Of a stretch of 8,431 bases of DNA, positions 1 through 7,043 are shown one piece after another. Numbering within the stretch: position 1 is the first letter of the stretch; every line of letters begins with the position of its first letter. The DNA is from UBA7672 sp034439955 (GTDB taxonomy: Bacteria > Pseudomonadota > Alphaproteobacteria > Caulobacterales > Hyphomonadaceae). Position numbers and translations under genes: made by a program. Below the pieces are notes generated by a model, which was not told the origin of the DNA, ran no database searches, and saw nothing but the letters and a program-made list of their open reading frames with translations. The stretch is taken from contig JAWXBJ010000213.1 in the NCBI GenBank assembly GCA_034439955.1, positions 1 to 8,431 on the forward strand, written 5' to 3'.

Positions 1-20
1 CGGGCGGCGGCGGGTCGGAA

Positions 21-3000
21 TCAGTTGAGACTGGGTGTGGGGGGAGAACTGGGCCGCGGCGAAAGCGTCTCCAGCCCCCGCTGTCGAGGCGTCAACTCCT
101 CCCCTTGGCCATTGGATCGCATTTCCTTGCCGGGCGGCGAAGGCGGCTCAAGCGAACGCTGTGTCGCCTGCGGCGCGGGTTCTACAGGAATGGCTTGTGG
201 GTCGTAGGCAGGCGCCGCCGGGACTATCGCCTCCGCGCTCCCGCGATCCGATGCGCCGCGCGCCAGGGCGTTCGCGCGCGGCTCGATGTCTTCGCGGAGC
301 AGCGTCAATACCTGGCCCCGGCTCGGCACGTCCAGCGGCAGCTCCAACTCCCAGGCGCCGGCGCCGATCAGCGCCTCGAACGCCAACATCCGCATGACTG
401 AGACGCGCACCCCCGGTATGGAGTTGGCTCCCAGCCACTCCCTACGGGCGTTGACATATGCCTCGATCCACTCCCGCTCGTTCGCGCTGTTGAGAGCGCC
501 AGCGACTTTATTGGCTTGATCTTCCAGGTTCATGCGGCCGTTCTGAATGAATGAGTCATAGATTACGGCATGGCTGAGCGGCTCGCGAACGCCTCTTTCG
601 CGGCCCCAGCGGAGCGCGCGAAGCGTGAAGGTATCGAGAAAGAATTGTTCCTGCGCCGCCTGCATGGCGGGATCGTCCGCCGCCATCCCCAGCAGCGACT
701 TGAAACCCACGTCGGCGTCGAGCCGGCGGTCGCGCGCGTCCAGCGGGCGGAGGTATGGCTCAAATTCTGTAGCGTACCGCGCATCCGCCCTGGCCCGATA
801 CTGGTCAACCAGCCGTTTGAGATTGCCAGTGGTCAGGCTGGCCTCTGGAATGCCATAGCTGATACCGCCAGGGTCCCCTTTGAGCGTCGAGACAAAGCCG
901 TAATCTGGGGACACGCTGCCGGTTTCGAACACCCTGATGATAGCGTTGATGGTCACAAGCTGGCCATAGGTCAGTTCCGGGAAAGCAGCCGCCGGGCGCT
1001 CCCATGCCGGCTTCGCCGTCCACTCGGCCAATCCTCCGAGGCCGAGGCCGAAAATCTCGCCCGTGCGTTGCAACACGCCCGCGCTCTCGCCGGCGAGCGA
1101 GGCTTCCACCAGGCTTCCATCGGTCAGCACGGCCCGGATGATCGAACCGTCCTCCGCTGCATGCATTGCGCGGGCGGGCGCGAGGCCTTCTCCGGGCGCG
1201 CCTAGCGTCGTGGCAGCCGATCCCGCCGGGCTCGCGGCGATCAGGCGTATGGCGCCGTCCAGCGTCGCCACGGCGAAGCGTTCGGCGCTGGTCCCTTCCG
1301 GCCCGACCAGCGCGAGCGCCACGGGAGGTCCCGCTTCCTGCGGCAGCATCAGGGCGGCGGCGCCCTCCACGATCAGGCTCGCCGCCCCGTCGGCCTCGAC
1401 AGCCGCGATCAGGCCGCCATCTGCGCCGAAGGCCAGCAAGGCGGGCGCCCCGTGGCTGCGGACCTGTGCGCCGCTCGCATCTCCAGAGGCAAAGGGAACA
1501 GGCGCATCCATGCTTTCCGTCCACCGGCTGACGCGGCCTTCGGCGTCGGCAAAGGCCACGACGCGCGCGCCGCGCTCCCCACCCAGAACCAGCGCGCTGA
1601 ACGGCCCGCGCGCGCCCGTCTCCACCGACGCGAACACCTTGCCATCGAGCCCCGAAAGGACGATCCGGCCCGTTGCATCCGCCATCACCAGCGTCGAGCC
1701 ATCCGCCGACAAGGCCGTGAGCGCCCCGGCGCCGGGGCGCATTGCACCGCCCGTCTCATCTTCCAGAGCGACCCGCGCATGAGCCGTGTCGATCTGCCAG
1801 GCGGCAAGCCCTGCCAGCGCCACCGGCGCCAGAATGGCGAGGCCGCGCACGCCCTGAAGCCATACGGGCGCAGAGGTCCGCCCCTTCTCGCGGCGCGGCA
1901 ACGAACCGGCCCTCGGCGCAAACCGCGAACCCAGAAGGCCGAATAGAAACACGGCGAGGAAACCTGCAGCCGCCAGCAGAAGGGCCTGCCAGATCATCGG
2001 GACCCGTGTCGATGCCGAGGCCACAGCAGCGGCGGCTACCAGACCAAGCCACCCTGCCCGCACGACCAGCGACAGCGCGGCCCTGGCGCCGCGACGCTGG
2101 GGGATGAACACGCGCACACGCAATCGTTCGCAAACGAGGCGCGCGGCGGGCAGCACCAACAGCATCAGCGGGAGCAGCAGCAGCAACCAGGCCGGAAACG
2201 GCAGTCCCGAGATCCACGAGTCGCGGACCACGATCACGACATCTTCCGACATCGTTTCGAGGTTCCTGCCATTCTGGGCGACCGCCGACGAAAGGATCAC
2301 AATGCCGGCGCCGGCCAACCCGGCGGCAAGCGCCAGCGCGCCTGGCGCCGCGCGTTCGGCAAGGCCCGCTGCGGACCGGCCCAGCCTCGGCGCATTCCAC
2401 ACGAGCAACGTTGCAAGCCCGCCCGCGAGCAGCAGCAGCAGCGGCGCATAGGCGCCGGTCACCGCCGCCGCGCCAGCCTTTGGCGCGAGCAGCACCGCCG
2501 CAGCCGCGTAGGCGAGTGCCGCAGCCCCGGCAATGCCTTCAGGACCCCCGAGACTTTCCCAGAATGTGCGGTCGAAGAATTCCCGCAGCCGCGAAAGTCG
2601 TGGCAGGGCAAAGTCCTCGCGCCGTCCCGCGCTCAGAAAGTCCAGCAACACGTCGTCCTCGAACAGACGTCGGGGATCGATCGCCTCCTTTGGCGACTCC
2701 CGTCCGATGCGCAGCAGCAGGCGCTCTTCTGTCGCCCGGTCAGCGACGCGCCCTGCCTCGATGGCTCTCTCGATCGCCGCCTTCACCTCGCCGGCCCGCA
2801 CCGGCGACAGCTTGGCGATCAGCGTGCTGCGCAGCCAGTTGGGCATTCTCCCGGCCTTCAGCCAGGGAAGCTGCGTGATCGCCGCAAGCCGATCCTCGCT
2901 GTAGAGAGGATCGCGCCCTGCATCCCCGCCCGGCTGACGCGGCAGCTCGACGCCGAGATACAGTGTCAGGTCCCATTGCACCGCCGGATAGACCGCCAGC

Positions 3001-5975
3001 GCCGCGAACCAGTCGAACGACGCTGGATCGAGATAATTGCGCAGCTCGCGCAGAACATCGGCCAGCGTTTCTTCGCCAGGCGGCGTGCTGAACAGGAAAC
3101 GTTGCGGCCGGTTGCGCAGCAGGTCAGGCAAGGGGCGCGCGAGCCCGTCGCCCTTGTAGCTTCGTCTTTCCTTGGCCTCGGCGCCTTCAAGGCCGAGCAG
3201 CTCGGCCAGCGTCAGCAGACCCTCGGGTGTCGCGCGGCCGACCGCCATGTCCAGCGAATGGGCGAGGGCGTATTCTTCCCGTCCCCACTCCGCCAGCGGA
3301 ATGGGAGTCAGCAGCGCGCGCCTCTCCCAATGGAGGAGGCGGCGTGCCGGAGAGTTCGCCTCGAACGTGACCGGGTCAAGAAAACCCACGCCAGTCCCCA
3401 GCACGATCAGCCGGTGGTCCGGATAGGACGACTGCGCCTGCTCGATGGTGATGCGGCGCGCGCCGTCTTCGCTCTCCAGCTCGCCCGGGTCGGTCTGAAA
3501 ATAGAAGACATCGACATCCACCAGGGACTGCAGCCATTCGACCATCTGGCGCAGCCGCCGCGCTTCCTGGTCGCCCATCGTCGCCCGCTCGATCAGGACC
3601 AGGTAGTCTGGGCGGGCGCGTGCGCCGGAATAGACCGGCTGGATCATCTCCCCGCCAGCCCTTAGCGTCGCGTCGATCGTGGCGTTAACGTCCAGACGGT
3701 CGCTGGCGCGAGGCGTGCGGGTCAGCAGGCGCTGCGCCGCGCGTTGGAACAGGCCGGAAGAATAGCCGACACGACGACCGGCATTGCTGACGAGGTCGGT
3801 GTGCAGAGGCGGCGCCTTGGGCGCGCGGCGACGAAGATACGCCTTCCGGAAGGCGAACGCGCTGGCGAACCAGAAAGCCAGGAACAGCGGCGCGCCGCCG
3901 GCAATCCACGGCAGCCAGGCTGGCGGCGCTTGCGAGGCCCGCCTCGGCGCCTCTCCCATCCACGGCCGCTTGGCGGAAGGCGGGCCATCGCGCCCCAGCA
4001 TCGCGAAGGCGCGCTCGATCTCGGAAGGCGGGCCGGGTCCAACGTCCGGATCAGCGATCACCTCCGCGAAGAGTTCCGCATCGGTCTTTGAGACGTCCAG
4101 GGCGGCAAGCGCCTCGATCCGCGCCGCCGCCCGATAGACGCGCGGACGGTCCGCACCGGTCAGCCCGCCGTCCGCCAGCGCCGCGTCGGCCCCCGCCTCC
4201 AACTCGTCCAGCGACGGCTCTGCGCCCGGCTCCTCGATCCGCCCCAGCGCCTGCGCCAGCCGCGCCCACACCCCGGTGTCCGGCGCGTCGAGTCCGAACA
4301 CCGGCAGAGGCGTCGACAGCGGCAGTCCAGTCAGCTCATGCAGCCGCTCGGCATAGGCGTCCGCCGTCCACGCCGGCCCCGCGCCGATCGCTCCGCCCGC
4401 CCAGATGCGCGCCGTCCCGTCTTCCGAGCTGGTCAGTATTTGCGAGCCGTCAGGTGAAAAGACGGCGGTGTTGACCTGCGCGGTATGACCCGTAAGCGTG
4501 GCGATCTCCGAGCCGCCGCTCACGAGCCAGATCTTTGCCGTTCCGTCGAACGACCCGGTCAGAACCAGAGAGCCGTCTGGCGAAAAAGCGACCGACACCA
4601 CGCCATTGTCATGCCCCTCGAACGTGGTCACCAGCTGCTGGTCGGCCAAACGCCAGAGAGTTGCGCCGTCTACCGTGCCGGTCAGGATCATGGTCCCGTC
4701 TGGCGAGTAGGCGGACGGCCAGACGCTGTATTCGTGAGCGAGAGTTGCGCGAGGCTCGCCGCCGCCCGCTGGCCACAGGCGCGCGGTTTCATCCCACGAC
4801 CCCGTCAGCACGGTCGCGCCGTCCGGCGAGAAAGCCACCGAATGAACCTGGTCGGTATGGCCGGCGAACGTCGCCAGCAACCGGCCGGTGCTCGCGTCCC
4901 ACAATTTCGCCGTGTCGTCGTCCGACCCGGTCAACACCCTCCTTCCGTCGGGCGAATACGCGACGGCGTTGATGGCGCCGTCCTCGTGCCCGTCCGACGT
5001 TATCAGCGGCTCGCCTCCTGCGGATGGCCAGATCCTCCATTCGCCGCCCCAGGTGCCTGTCAGGATTTTCGTACCGTCCGGCGAAAACGCAACATCGGAA
5101 ACCGCGTTTGCGTGTCCAGCCAGGGTCGCCAGCGCCTCTCCGCCGGAGACGGACCAAAGCTTCGCAGTATCGTCGAGGCCGCCGGTCAACACGGTCTGGC
5201 CGTCTGGCGAAAACACGGCTGCTGTGACCTCGCCTTCATGCCCCCGCAGCACCACGACTTCGCGCACCCGGCGCCAGTTGAACCCACCCGCCGACGCCGA
5301 CGCCAGCGAACCGCTGTCAGCGAAGACGCTGGCGGCCACCTCCTCCAGCGACGGCGCGCCGTCATGCGCCTCCGCCGCTCTGAGCACGCGCTCGAGAAAC
5401 TGGTCTGTCGTCTGGATGTCCCGCTCTTGCGGGGCGGCTTCTTCCACCGCCTCGACAGGCGCTACGCCGCCCAGATACGGGGGCGCAGGTTCCGTCAGGA
5501 TCGGCTCCAACGTCTCCGGCTTCGGCGAAAGCTTTTGGGCCGCCACGAACGCAGCCGACACGAGCAAGACGATCAGCAGGATCGCGCCCGCCAGTCGCAG
5601 CCGGTTGCGCGTCAGCCAGCCTGGCCCAACCGGCTCGTCACTCTTGGCTGGCGGCGGCGGCCCCGCCACGCCAGCTCCGTAAAGACCGTCGAACACCTCG
5701 AAGAATATCGCCCGCTCGCCCCGGGTGCGCGCGATCACTGGCGCCAGCAGCGGCCGCAATCCGCGAAGCGCGCCAGGCGCCGCCGCCGCGTCTCCCAGCC
5801 CCTCCAGCCACCTCGCCGCCACCAGGAAGGCCGATGTCCGTTCGCGCACGCCGAGGATCAGCCCCGCCGCATCCAGGCCGTCGAGCAGGCGTTCGAGATC
5901 GTCTCCGAAGGCGAACGTCTCCATGCCCGGCGGATCAGCCTCGCGCAGCCCGATGTCGGAGACGCCGTCGGCCAC
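21..5975 (-). CDS. Giant membrane protein: CoxE-like N-domain, WD40 propeller, vWA-like domain, seven-TM cluster, second propeller-like region, GH46 chitosanase-like domain
   Basis: An uninterrupted 1984-residue protein. Domains: residues 24-100 match the helical N-terminal part of CoxE-like vWA proteins (LDAAGLILGVRER, then FFEVFDGLYG); TM1 128-146; seven WD40 blades 241-527; helical linker; TM2 687-709; vWA-like domain about 785-905, strand DYLVLIERATM, then the family-like RRALLTP and EWGREE motifs; a helical region with LPWLKAGRMPNWLR (1036-1049); seven TM helices 1147-1395; a diverged propeller-like region about 1400-1650; a GH46 domain 1665-1893. In GH46, Glu1684 (VFETGS) and Asp1701 (KGDPGG) align with the general acid and base of Streptomyces chitosanase (Glu22, Asp40). 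The MIDAS DxSxS motif is replaced by ERATM (796-800), so metal binding is unlikely. Basic loops predict the CoxE-like N-domain and vWA-like domain inside, and both propeller regions and GH46 outside. The GTG at 5975 follows GAGGGG by eight bases; ATG at 5924 (Met18) is a weaker alternative. It probably acts as membrane sensor and MoxR partner, and perhaps cuts cell-wall glycan. No full-length homologue is recognised from memory. Confidence 0.92.
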   Translation of the reverse strand: MADGVSDIGLREADPPGMETFAFGDDLERLLDGLDAAGLILGVRERTSAFLVAARWLEGLGDAAAAPGALRGLRPLLAPVIARTRGERAIFFEVFDGLYGAGVAGPPPPAKSDEPVGPGWLTRNRLRLAGAILLIVLLVSAAFVAAQKLSPKPETLEPILTEPAPPYLGGVAPVEAVEEAAPQERDIQTTDQFLERVLRAAEAHDGAPSLEEVAASVFADSGSLASASAGGFNWRRVREVVVLRGHEGEVTAAVFSPDGQTVLTGGLDDTAKLWSVSGGEALATLAGHANAVSDVAFSPDGTKILTGTWGGEWRIWPSAGGEPLITSDGHEDGAINAVAYSPDGRRVLTGSDDDTAKLWDASTGRLLATFAGHTDQVHSVAFSPDGATVLTGSWDETARLWPAGGGEPRATLAHEYSVWPSAYSPDGTMILTGTVDGATLWRLADQQLVTTFEGHDNGVVSVAFSPDGSLVLTGSFDGTAKIWLVSGGSEIATLTGHTAQVNTAVFSPDGSQILTSSEDGTARIWAGGAIGAGPAWTADAYAERLHELTGLPLSTPLPVFGLDAPDTGVWARLAQALGRIEEPGAEPSLDELEAGADAALADGGLTGADRPRVYRAAARIEALAALDVSKTDAELFAEVIADPDVGPGPPSEIERAFAMLGRDGPPSAKRPWMGEAPRRASQAPPAWLPWIAGGAPLFLAFWFASAFAFRKAYLRRRAPKAPPLHTDLVSNAGRRVGYSSGLFQRAAQRLLTRTPRASDRLDVNATIDATLRAGGEMIQPVYSGARARPDYLVLIERATMGDQEARRLRQMVEWLQSLVDVDVFYFQTDPGELESEDGARRITIEQAQSSYPDHRLIVLGTGVGFLDPVTFEANSPARRLLHWERRALLTPIPLAEWGREEYALAHSLDMAVGRATPEGLLTLAELLGLEGAEAKERRSYKGDGLARPLPDLLRNRPQRFLFSTPPGEETLADVLRELRNYLDPASFDWFAALAVYPAVQWDLTLYLGVELPRQPGGDAGRDPLYSEDRLAAITQLPWLKAGRMPNWLRSTLIAKLSPVRAGEVKAAIERAIEAGRVADRATEERLLLRIGRESPKEAIDPRRLFEDDVLLDFLSAGRREDFALPRLSRLREFFDRTFWESLGGPEGIAGAAALAYAAAAVLLAPKAGAAAVTGAYAPLLLLLAGGLATLLVWNAPRLGRSAAGLAERAAPGALALAAGLAGAGIVILSSAVAQNGRNLETMSEDVVIVVRDSWISGLPFPAWLLLLLPLMLLVLPAARLVCERLRVRVFIPQRRGARAALSLVVRAGWLGLVAAAAVASASTRVPMIWQALLLAAAGFLAVFLFGLLGSRFAPRAGSLPRREKGRTSAPVWLQGVRGLAILAPVALAGLAAWQIDTAHARVALEDETGGAMRPGAGALTALSADGSTLVMADATGRIVLSGLDGKVFASVETGARGPFSALVLGGERGARVVAFADAEGRVSRWTESMDAPVPFASGDASGAQVRSHGAPALLAFGADGGLIAAVEADGAASLIVEGAAALMLPQEAGPPVALALVGPEGTSAERFAVATLDGAIRLIAASPAGSAATTLGAPGEGLAPARAMHAAEDGSIIRAVLTDGSLVEASLAGESAGVLQRTGEIFGLGLGGLAEWTAKPAWERPAAAFPELTYGQLVTINAIIRVFETGSVSPDYGFVSTLKGDPGGISYGIPEASLTTGNLKRLVDQYRARADARYATEFEPYLRPLDARDRRLDADVGFKSLLGMAADDPAMQAAQEQFFLDTFTLRALRWGRERGVREPLSHAVIYDSFIQNGRMNLEDQANKVAGALNSANEREWIEAYVNARREWLGANSIPGVRVSVMRMLAFEALIGAGAWELELPLDVPSRGQVLTLLREDIEPRANALARGASDRGSAEAIVPAAPAYDPQAIPVEPAPQATQRSLEPPSPPGKEMRSNGQGEELTPRQRGLETLSPRPSSPPTPSLN
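24..287 (-). other. Low-complexity C-terminal tail of the giant protein
   Basis: Residues 1897-1984 follow the GH46 domain and form no recognisable fold. The first half is Ala/Pro-rich linker. The last 40 or so residues (PGKEMRSNGQGEE, then PRQRG and many Pro/Ser) look unlike evolved protein sequence and resemble translation of a dispersed intergenic repeat read into the gene end. A later stop than in homologues is therefore possible. Confidence 0.45.
297..983 (-). other. GH46 chitosanase-like catalytic domain of the giant protein
   Basis: Residues 1665-1893 follow the GH46 plan, a lysozyme-like fold that cleaves glucosamine-type glycans. Glu1684 (codon 926-924) and Asp1701 (codon 875-873) are 17 residues apart, against 18 in the Streptomyces enzyme. 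A later AVIYDSFIQNG motif matches the family's YYDAIVMHG region, and the WIEAYVNARREWL helix matches the FLDARKAAM helix. The size of about 230 residues is normal for the family. Activity is likely, but the substrate could be peptidoglycan or another glycan rather than chitosan. The comparison is from memory of the family, not from a search. Confidence 0.78.
1791..2537 (-). other. Region coding seven predicted transmembrane helices (TM3-TM9)
   Basis: Residues 1147-1395 contain hydrophobic stretches at about 1147-1165, 1172-1193, 1210-1232, 1259-1281, 1300-1321, 1327-1350 and 1375-1395. Basic loops alternate with neutral or acidic ones. Residues 1194-1209 have three Arg, 1282-1299 six Arg against one Glu, and 1351-1374 six basic residues against one Glu. 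In contrast 1233-1258 carries four acidic and two basic residues. This pattern puts the N-side of the cluster in the cytoplasm and its C-side outside. Helix borders are by eye and may shift by a few residues. Confidence 0.75.
4395..5255 (-). repeat. Seven tandem WD40 repeats (one complete beta-propeller)
   Basis: Residues 241-527 of the giant protein hold seven repeats with the FSPDG turn (YSPDG in blades 3 and 5). The Ser of this turn stands at residues 256, 298, 341, 383, 424, 465 and 507, a spacing of 41-43 residues or about 126 bases. Blades open with a GH dipeptide and close with KLW, RIW, RLW or KIW. Seven is the canonical number for a closed WD40 propeller. Blade 5 is irregular: GH is replaced by AHEYSVW and the end reads ATLW. 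The repeats are alike enough to suggest duplication within the gene. Such a propeller normally binds protein or glycan partners; it has no catalytic role. Confidence 0.93.
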
Positions 5976-5983
5976 GATCCGAT

Positions 5984-5989
5984 CCCCTC
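5984..5989 (-). promoter_or_regulatory. Ribosome binding site of the giant gene, overlapping the MoxR stop codon
   Basis: GAGGGG shares its first two bases with the TGA stop of the MoxR gene and stands eight bases before the GTG at 5975. The 12-base gap has no room for a promoter, so the third gene must be read from the same transcript. Confidence 0.75.
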
Positions 5990-7043
5990 AACCCGTGCCG
6001 GACGCCCAGTTTGTCCGGACGAAATCGATCGCCTCGCCTCGGTCCTTGGCGTTCTTCACAAGGGTCGACAGCGTCTGGACCACAAGGTCGGGCCGCGTCT
6101 TGAGCGATTGTCCCGGCGTCGCGCCCCGGTGCAGCAGAACCTGCAGCCAGTTGAGCAGTTCGGCGGTGGACGGCTCCTTGACGAGGCGCGTCTGCCCGCC
6201 GGCGTGGCGCAGCTTGTAGAACAGCTCCAGCGCGTCGGTCAGCATGGCGTCGCCCGGCCCCAGCGCCTTGATGCGCGCCGCCACGATATCGCGCATCTGC
6301 CCCTGATCGGGGAAGGGAATGTCGAAATAGATGCAGCGCCGCAGGAATGGATCGGGAAGGCCCTTCTCCGAATTCGAGGTCAGCACCACGATGGGCCGGA
6401 ACTGTGTGGGCACGCCCTCGCCCTCGTCCGAGCCCGGCGATCCGGCGCCCTGGAGTTCCGGAACGCGAAACTGCAGCCGGTCGATCTCGTTGAGGAGGTC
6501 GTTGGGAAAATCGCGCGGCGCCTTGTCGATCTCGTCGATCAGCACCACCGCCCGCCTCGGCTGGCCGGGATGGGCGTAGGTGGGCGAGCCCGGCGCGGGC
6601 AACAGCGCCTTGACGCGCGGATCGTCGGCCGGGAACGCCTCCAGTATCGCCCGGCCGAGGGCCTGATAGGTGATGAACTGCTTGGGGTCGGTCGCCTCCT
6701 TCGTCTTGAACGCCGACAGCGCATCATAGGTGTAGAACAGGTCCCGCGCCGTCGAGGTCGATTTGGTCTCGAACTTCCAGATCGGGCACTGGAGGTCGTT
6801 CTTCAGCGCATAGGCCAGCTGGGTCTTGCCGGTGCCGGGCTCGCCCGTCAGCAGCAATGGCATGCCCAGCACCAGGGCCACATTGACGGCATGGCTCAAA
6901 TCCTCGTGTGGAATGTAGTCGGCCGGACTCTCCCCGCTGCGACGGTCGAGTGTGGGCGTCGCCTCGGCCCGGGGCGCCGCCCGGTCCGCATGCCCGGCGA
7001 TGCCCCGGGTGAAATACGGATAGGTCTCTGTGCCGACGCTCAT
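5988..7043 (-). CDS. MoxR/CoxD-type AAA+ ATPase
   Basis: A 351-residue AAA+ ATPase of the MoxR group. These form hexameric motors and usually work on a vWA-domain partner encoded next to them. Visible motifs: Walker A GEPGTGKT (67-74), Walker B VVLIDEIDK (166-174, with Asp170 and Glu171), sensor 1 Asn224 in VLTSNSEKGL, arginine-finger candidates Arg235/Arg236 in PFLRRC, and the sensor-2 area KEPSTAELLNWL (289-300), typical of CoxD-like members. Everything needed for ATP hydrolysis is present, and the length is normal for the family. The ATG at 7043 is chosen because GGGGGAGG lies six bases before it and it forms an ATGA overlap with the TIR gene stop. A longer in-frame version from 7502 only translates TIR-gene DNA in another frame. 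The next gene starts 12 bases downstream and encodes CoxE/vWA-like parts, its expected partner. The exact substrate is unknown. Confidence 0.95.
   Translation of the reverse strand: MSVGTETYPYFTRGIAGHADRAAPRAEATPTLDRRSGESPADYIPHEDLSHAVNVALVLGMPLLLTGEPGTGKTQLAYALKNDLQCPIWKFETKSTSTARDLFYTYDALSAFKTKEATDPKQFITYQALGRAILEAFPADDPRVKALLPAPGSPTYAHPGQPRRAVVLIDEIDKAPRDFPNDLLNEIDRLQFRVPELQGAGSPGSDEGEGVPTQFRPIVVLTSNSEKGLPDPFLRRCIYFDIPFPDQGQMRDIVAARIKALGPGDAMLTDALELFYKLRHAGGQTRLVKEPSTAELLNWLQVLLHRGATPGQSLKTRPDLVVQTLSTLVKNAKDRGEAIDFVRTNWASGTG

Noticed and set aside
39..79. Imperfect inverted repeat GGGGGGAGA / TCTCCAGCCCCC that could be taken for a terminator
   Set aside because: It lies upstream of the stop codon inside the coding region, has a 20-base loop and a bulged arm, and is not followed by a T-run in either direction.
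805..1524. A 239-codon minus-strand frame overlapping the giant gene, and similar frames on both strands (for example 2976-3665)
   Set aside because: They are Arg/Gly/Ala-rich shadows of the giant gene in other frames, without plausible ribosome binding sites or domains.
4395..5255. The 126-base periodicity as a CRISPR array or non-coding tandem repeat
   Set aside because: The period matches the WD40 blade length of 41-43 codons, the frame is continuous, and the repeats differ in the way protein repeats do.
5922..5924. Met18 as the true start of the giant protein
   Set aside because: It remains possible, but no strong Shine-Dalgarno precedes it, whereas GAGGGG stands eight bases before the GTG at 5975.
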